Shown here piece after piece: positions 59,566 to 64,000 of a DNA stretch of 64,000 nucleotides. Source of the stretch: Spirodela intermedia. Taxonomy: Eukaryota; Streptophyta; Magnoliopsida; Alismatales; Araceae. How positions within the stretch are numbered: position 1 is the first letter of the stretch; each line of letters starts with the position of its first letter. A program made the translations under genes and the position numbers. The notes below the pieces were generated by a model. The model was not told the origin of the DNA. It saw only the letters and a program-made list of their open reading frames with translations, and searched no databases. Where the stretch lies: contig LR746269.1 in the NCBI GenBank assembly GCA_902729315.2, positions 4,232,001 through 4,296,000 on the forward strand, given 5' to 3'.

Positions 59566-59608
59566 GTCCCACATCGGTTGTGTGCTGATTTTTCGGGCGA
59601 ATATATAG
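59566..59608 (+). promoter_or_regulatory. USE + TATA module in R1 copy 9
   Basis: GTCCCACATCG (59566-59576) is a perfect match to the plant snRNA upstream sequence element (RTCCCACATCG). After 24 nt comes ATATATAG (59601-59608). In plant snRNA genes a USE-TATA gap near 24 nt goes with Pol III (U6-type) and near 34 nt with Pol II. The gap is also 24 nt in R1 copies 3, 7 and 8. Promoter activity is inferred, not shown. Confidence 0.6.
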
Positions 59609-60048
59609 TAATGTTACATTTCTAAGTAAAGTTCCTTCTCTTGCGTGTACGACCACTCCTTGCCCCACAGTTGGCTAGCCACCGGTGACGTGGAAGGGGA
59701 GTGGCGCATACGTGCCCCTAACTATTGGTCCAAGCCGCTCGAGCCCCTGCTCGCGGCTACTCCCCGACTGTGCTTCCGACCCGCTTGCGGGCTCGGCTAG
59801 CCGGCGGGTCCCCCTCATTTTGTCTTTTTTTTATTTTTTATTTCTTTTTCTTCATTTATCTCAAAAGTAAGATTGTAAAAATCATATAAATTCATGTAAA
59901 ATCACATAATTACCTAAAAATTCACATTAATCAATTGAAAACCACTTTTCACATTTAACACAAATATAAGTCTATTTATCATGAGTTAAAGCTAAAACTA
60001 TATTATTTACTAATTATTAACTCATGATAATGAAGACTTATCAACTAA

Positions 60049-61394
60049 CATTGAGGAAGAGAGAGAGTTTTGAGAGAACTCTCATTGAAAAAGAGAGAGT
60101 TGTGAGAGAACTTGTGTTAGCACATCTTAGAAAACTAGAATTGACAAAATCCGTAGAAACTCAATTCACACCTTGATAATGCATAAATAATGTGTTATAT
60201 ACAAGATAAATCGCATAAAATCTCCCAATTTCAGGACACAAAATTAATTGATTTACTAATGAATTCACATGATTATGGCAAGCATTGGCATTCATACACA
60301 TTTTATGTATTTCATTTGTTTCTCATTGAATTATGTATTTTCAAATACTTGATTTACATCATGTGAGAATATGATGTAATTCTTAGTCTTCTCATTGTTT
60401 GAGCTTCAGATGCTAAGCATAATTTCATAGATTTTCAAGGAATCAAGGTTACACTTGAGACTTAGGTGGAAAATCATGAGCTTAAGGCTCATAACCACTT
60501 AAAAAGGAAGGAGACATGGTGATAATCAGGTTGATTTCAAGGCAATCTATGATTCAGATATTCTTAACTAGGAAATAGATCTTGATTAGCATTAGAAATC
60601 ATCACACAATCCTTTTGATCGTATGACATCATTCACATTTCGACAAATTCCTTTTCATGCCTAAACCATCTTTCTTCCCCTTTCACACCTAATTTCTTCT
60701 CCATCATGATTTATTGGTGATTCCTTTCAACCTTAATCAACAAATAAATAAATCTCATTCCACAATTCCTTGAGGAAATGACCTGACTGATTCTATATTA
60801 ATTTTGATTGAGTGAGAGGTAGACATAATGACACTACAAATCTTAACTTATCAAATGGTGCCATTACTAGAGAATTTGTATGCCCATTGAGGTTATTTAT
60901 GTTGATTGAATTGATAACTATTTTTGTTTCTTGAGTTTGATTTTCAACAAATAGGTTTACATGGGTACAAATTAATCCATGTGAGGGAGCTTTATTGAAC
61001 AAGGTATAAGACACGAAAATCAATTAATTGTCATCATATCTACCTATGTTTTACTGATTTTTAGGAGGTTGATTTGGATAGATATCCATGAATCTCTGTT
61101 AATTTACCTTTTTTATTGAATCGTTTTGATTATTTGAGTAATTAGACTTCGAGATCAAATTTTTAGATGTCTTTAAGTGAAAATACTTGAATTATTTTAT
61201 TCGATATTTCATCTCAACAAAAGGAAGGTTACTCAAGACAGCTTTGATTATTTGATTTCAATTCATCTATCATTCATCTAGCACATATTTTAGTGAATTA
61301 ATAGAGTTGTTTCACAAAATTTTAATTCTAAGTTCAGTCTAGCCCATAGTACTCGAAATATTTTGATGCAAGGATGTAGATCAGTCAAGAATAA
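60049..61394. other. AT-rich sequence upstream of element E gag
   Basis: No coding region recognised. 60049-60120 repeats 'gagagagttttgagagaact' twice. By position relative to element E, part of this may be its leader, but no primer-binding site was found. The minus-strand frame at 60793-61023 has no recognisable similarity. Confidence 0.45.
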
Positions 61395-63308
61395 AGAAAT
61401 TCTTGTAAATTTAGGGACAAAAAACACATCTCACATTGAGGTAAACCTTGAATAGAAAACACAAATGGAGGACAACTAGAGGGAGAATAGAAAAATGTGT
61501 TTGCGAGACCACTCAGTACCCCTCCAATATAGACCCATAAATAAGATTAATGCACCCATAGAAATTAATACAAACTTTAGAGTTGATCATCATCTGAGGC
61601 AGATGCTTCCTCATTTTCATGGCATGACCCATGAGAGCCATATAAACAGTAGAAGATTTTTCCAAAGTTTATGAAATTTCTCATTATCTTAATATTCTAA
61701 TTGAAATTGTGAAGATAAGACTTTTTTCATTCACACTCAAAGATAAAGCAAAGGATTGGCTGCAGGCAGTAGCTCAAGAGTTGAACTCTTAGAGTGAGAT
61801 GGATGCAACATTTTTTAAATAAAATTATTCAGTATGTAAGACTAACTCAATTCATAGAGTTATTAGAGATTCTGTGTAGGTGCTGTAGAAGTCATTCTAT
61901 GAAGCATGGGAGAGGGTTAAAGACTACACCTGCCAATGCCCACATCATGGAATTTAGAATTACCAGTTAGTTCAAATTTTCTATGAAGGATTAAATGAGA
62001 AAGCCATGCATATGATTGACATAGCTTCAGGAGGTACATTTATGAATAAATATGGGGATGAAGTAATAGAATTGATTGAAATATTAGTTGAGAATAGTGC
62101 ACACTATTATGTCTTAAATTAGAATGGTAGGTTCACGAGACCTTGGAAAGGAGGTATTCACAATTTGAAGAATATGAAGACTAGTTTATTGATTGATAAA
62201 GTTGAGAAACTAACTTAATGTGTGTAGAGATTGATACAAAAGTATTCAGCAGTAGGTTTTGATCATCAACAACTTAAAACAGATCAAGATATGAGAGCTT
62301 GTGTATTATGTTCAAGCTATGAGCATGTGGAGGTCGACTAGTCAAAATATGATTAGGTAATGACAATCAATCAATTTCATTCTAATCATGTAGTGAATGA
62401 TTGGCAAGTACAAGGGTCAAATCAAAATCATAGTAGAAATTTCAAGAATAATCAAATGGGTATGAATCAAAATTCTAGTTTGAGAAGAAATCAGGATAAT
62501 GAATAGCAACCTAATTGTTTTAAATATTTACAGAATTCATCTACGTAGAGGATCAATAATTCATGCTATGATTCTTTTATGCCTAACCATCAAATTCAGC
62601 AACCTACAAGATTTAATGATTTATCAAGACAGAAATTATTAAAACAAATGTCGCAGGAACAAAGGGAATTATGACAGAAAATTGAGTGTATAAAGTTTCA
62701 AATTGAAGGTTGATATCAACCTAATCAAATCAGATCAGATAAACATCTTGGCAAGAGAATAGAAGTGGGTAATAGAAACAAAGAATCAAGACAATTACCC
62801 ACACAGCTAGAAGCCAACCCAAGATACTTAGGGAGATCATTAAGTCAACGTCAAGTACACCAAGTTGAATTCAATGATCAAAATTGAGAAACACTCAACA
62901 TGATTTCAAAATTGAGAAATGGTAAGGTGCTTTCAAAATTGTGAAGGAGAGGATGAGGAGTAAGAAATGGAAGCATTGGAGGAGGTGATTTCGACGAAGA
63001 ATAAGGATAAGAAGAAGGAAGGTATGGAATCCAATCTTTACACATATGCACCTCTGATTTCATTTTCGGAAGCTTTACATGATGTTAAATTAAAGAGTGC
63101 TGATTTTGATAAGAAGATTCTAGAAATTTTTAAACAAGTAACAATCAATATATCATTAGTTGATGTAATTTAACATATCCCATCTTATGTGAAATTTTTA
63201 AAAGGTTTATGTACACCAGCGAGGAAGTAAAAGAGAATTCAATTGTCTGAAACCATTAGCTCAATTTTGTTGAATCATATTTTTACTGAGAAGCCTGATC
63301 TAGGCCCC
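61395..63308 (+). pseudogene. Gypsy element E gag, decayed
   Basis: Plus-strand gag of the same lineage as element A. Landmarks in order are KMCLRDHSVPLQYR (about 61495-61540), INAPIEINTNFR, QMLPHFHGMTHE (about 61600-61635), DKAKDWLQAVAQELN (about 61745-61790), FYEAWERVKDYTCQCPHHG (about 61890-61950), FYEGLNEKAMHMIDIASG (about 61980-62035), NKYGDEVIELIEIL (about 62045-62090), and the linker to ILEIFKQVTINISL and IPSYVKFLKGLCTP (about 63115-63220). Many in-frame stops (tag, taa) and small indels are present. The frame ends just before the protease active site, where another sequence beginning TGACGAGAC is inserted at 63309. Confidence 0.87.
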
Positions 63309-64000
63309 TGACGAGACTAAATCGTATGGTCGTTGAATGCACACGATTCAGTGTCAAAACAAAGTCCTAATCTTACCAATTTATGATTAATCAAAGTAAT
63401 TAATTAGTATAATGGTAATTAAGGGTCGAATCCACGGAGAATTAGGGAAATTTGAGAGATATCTTTGAAATTCGGTCAAATCGGATGATGAAATTAGGTT
63501 AGAAATTGGAAAATTTAGTATATTAAGAAAGATAACTCAATTTTGAATCCACGGAATCAAAAATCAAGTGATTTGGATGAGAATTCGAAGAGTAATCGAA
63601 GTTTGAAGTTAAGAGAAATTTTTGTATCACGAAATGATTAAAAACAGAAATTAAAACTAAATTAAACTTAATCTACAATACTTAAAGTAAAATTAACACT
63701 AAATGATGAAAGATTAAGATGAAAACAAACAATCTAACCCAAATTAGCCTTCGAAATGATCCAATTAATCGCCGGATGCAAGGCTTTTCATTCCGAATTT
63801 TCGAAGATGAAAGAAGAGTTCAAGACTTGATTTCTTCCAATTCTTTCAATCAAACATTGAAATTAAACATCCAACAGAAGCGGAAATGAGTTGCGAACAC
63901 AATGCAAAAGATGGCACGCGAATTGGAGCTCTAAACAAAGAGAATTTGAAGATTGATCGCGGGTAGTTCTTCCGTCGCGAAGAACGGATTTTATAAAATT
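63309..64000 (+). mobile_element. LTR-like insertion at window end, partial
   Basis: Begins TGACGAGACTAAATCG directly after the broken protease start of element E and runs past the end of the window. It contains 'ggtcgaatccacgg' near 63424, a phrase I associate with gypsy LTR ends. No duplication can be checked because the far end is outside the window; the 5 bases before it are gcccc (63304-63308). Confidence 0.5.

Larger units (their letters stand above)
58406..60043 (+). mobile_element. R1 solo LTR copy 9, best preserved
   Basis: R1 LTR of 1638 bp, TGACGTGACTCAG...GACTTATCA, flanked by actag (58401-58405) and actaa (60044-60048). It keeps many CG dinucleotides that are TG or CA in the other copies, so it is the youngest or least decayed. 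It holds the perfect USE (59566-59576) and TATA (59601-59608). A 145-codon open frame (59046-59483) lies in its GC-rich body, but the same region is broken in the other copies. No internal retrotransposon sequence is attached. Confidence 0.93.

Noticed and set aside
1-64000. CRISPR arrays, bacterial operons, tRNA or rRNA genes
   Set aside because: None seen. Repeats are LTRs, minisatellites or microsatellites. No tRNA fold was found despite one B-box-like site.

Overview
The window is nuclear DNA of a flowering plant. It is AT-rich, its two recognisable genes have plant exon/intron structures, and it holds many decayed Ty3/gypsy retrotransposons with plant-type primer-binding and polypurine signals. 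I cannot place the species from this stretch. No bacterial, organellar, CRISPR or tRNA/rRNA features were seen.

Layout. 1-15.3 kb is repeat debris dominated by one LTR family, here called R1 (about 1.64-1.68 kb, TG...CA ends, 5-bp target duplications). 15.3-28.5 kb is a nest. A minus-strand gypsy element (A) is split inside gag by a second minus-strand element (B, 16745-25205), which left a perfect 5-bp duplication. B's integrase is in turn split by a solo LTR of a second family, R2. 28.5-37.9 kb holds another R2 LTR, a minus-strand integrase remnant (F), an R1 LTR inserted into another R1 LTR, and a minus-strand gag-protease-RT remnant (D) whose RT is split by an R1 LTR. 37.9-54.5 kb is the low-copy gene island. 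54.5-64 kb returns to repeats: one R2 LTR, the best-preserved R1 LTR, a plus-strand gag remnant (E), and a further LTR-like sequence running off the end.

Genes. Two intact genes lie on the minus strand. One (38620-40492) is a seven-exon, 340-residue protein of the plant family with a MYC/bHLH N-terminal-like domain, usually labelled 'WNK-related' although it has no kinase or bHLH domain. The other (47641-54273) is a 94-residue HIG1-domain (Rcf1/HIGD-type) mitochondrial protein, encoded by two exons separated by an intron of about 6.3 kb. Both models were built by hand from splice sites, reading phase and family similarity. The gene island is rich in GA/CT microsatellites, including one in the HIG1 upstream region next to a site II-like TGGGCC box and a TGACGTCA palindrome.

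Most notable. R1 LTRs carry an snRNA-type promoter module: a USE-like TCCCACATCG followed by a TATA box, with 24 nt between them in four copies examined. R2 LTRs carry two expanded GC-rich minisatellites in two of three copies. All six imperfect target-site duplications differ by a G/A transition, as expected of methylation-driven decay. Element names (A, B, D, E, F, R1, R2) are mine.
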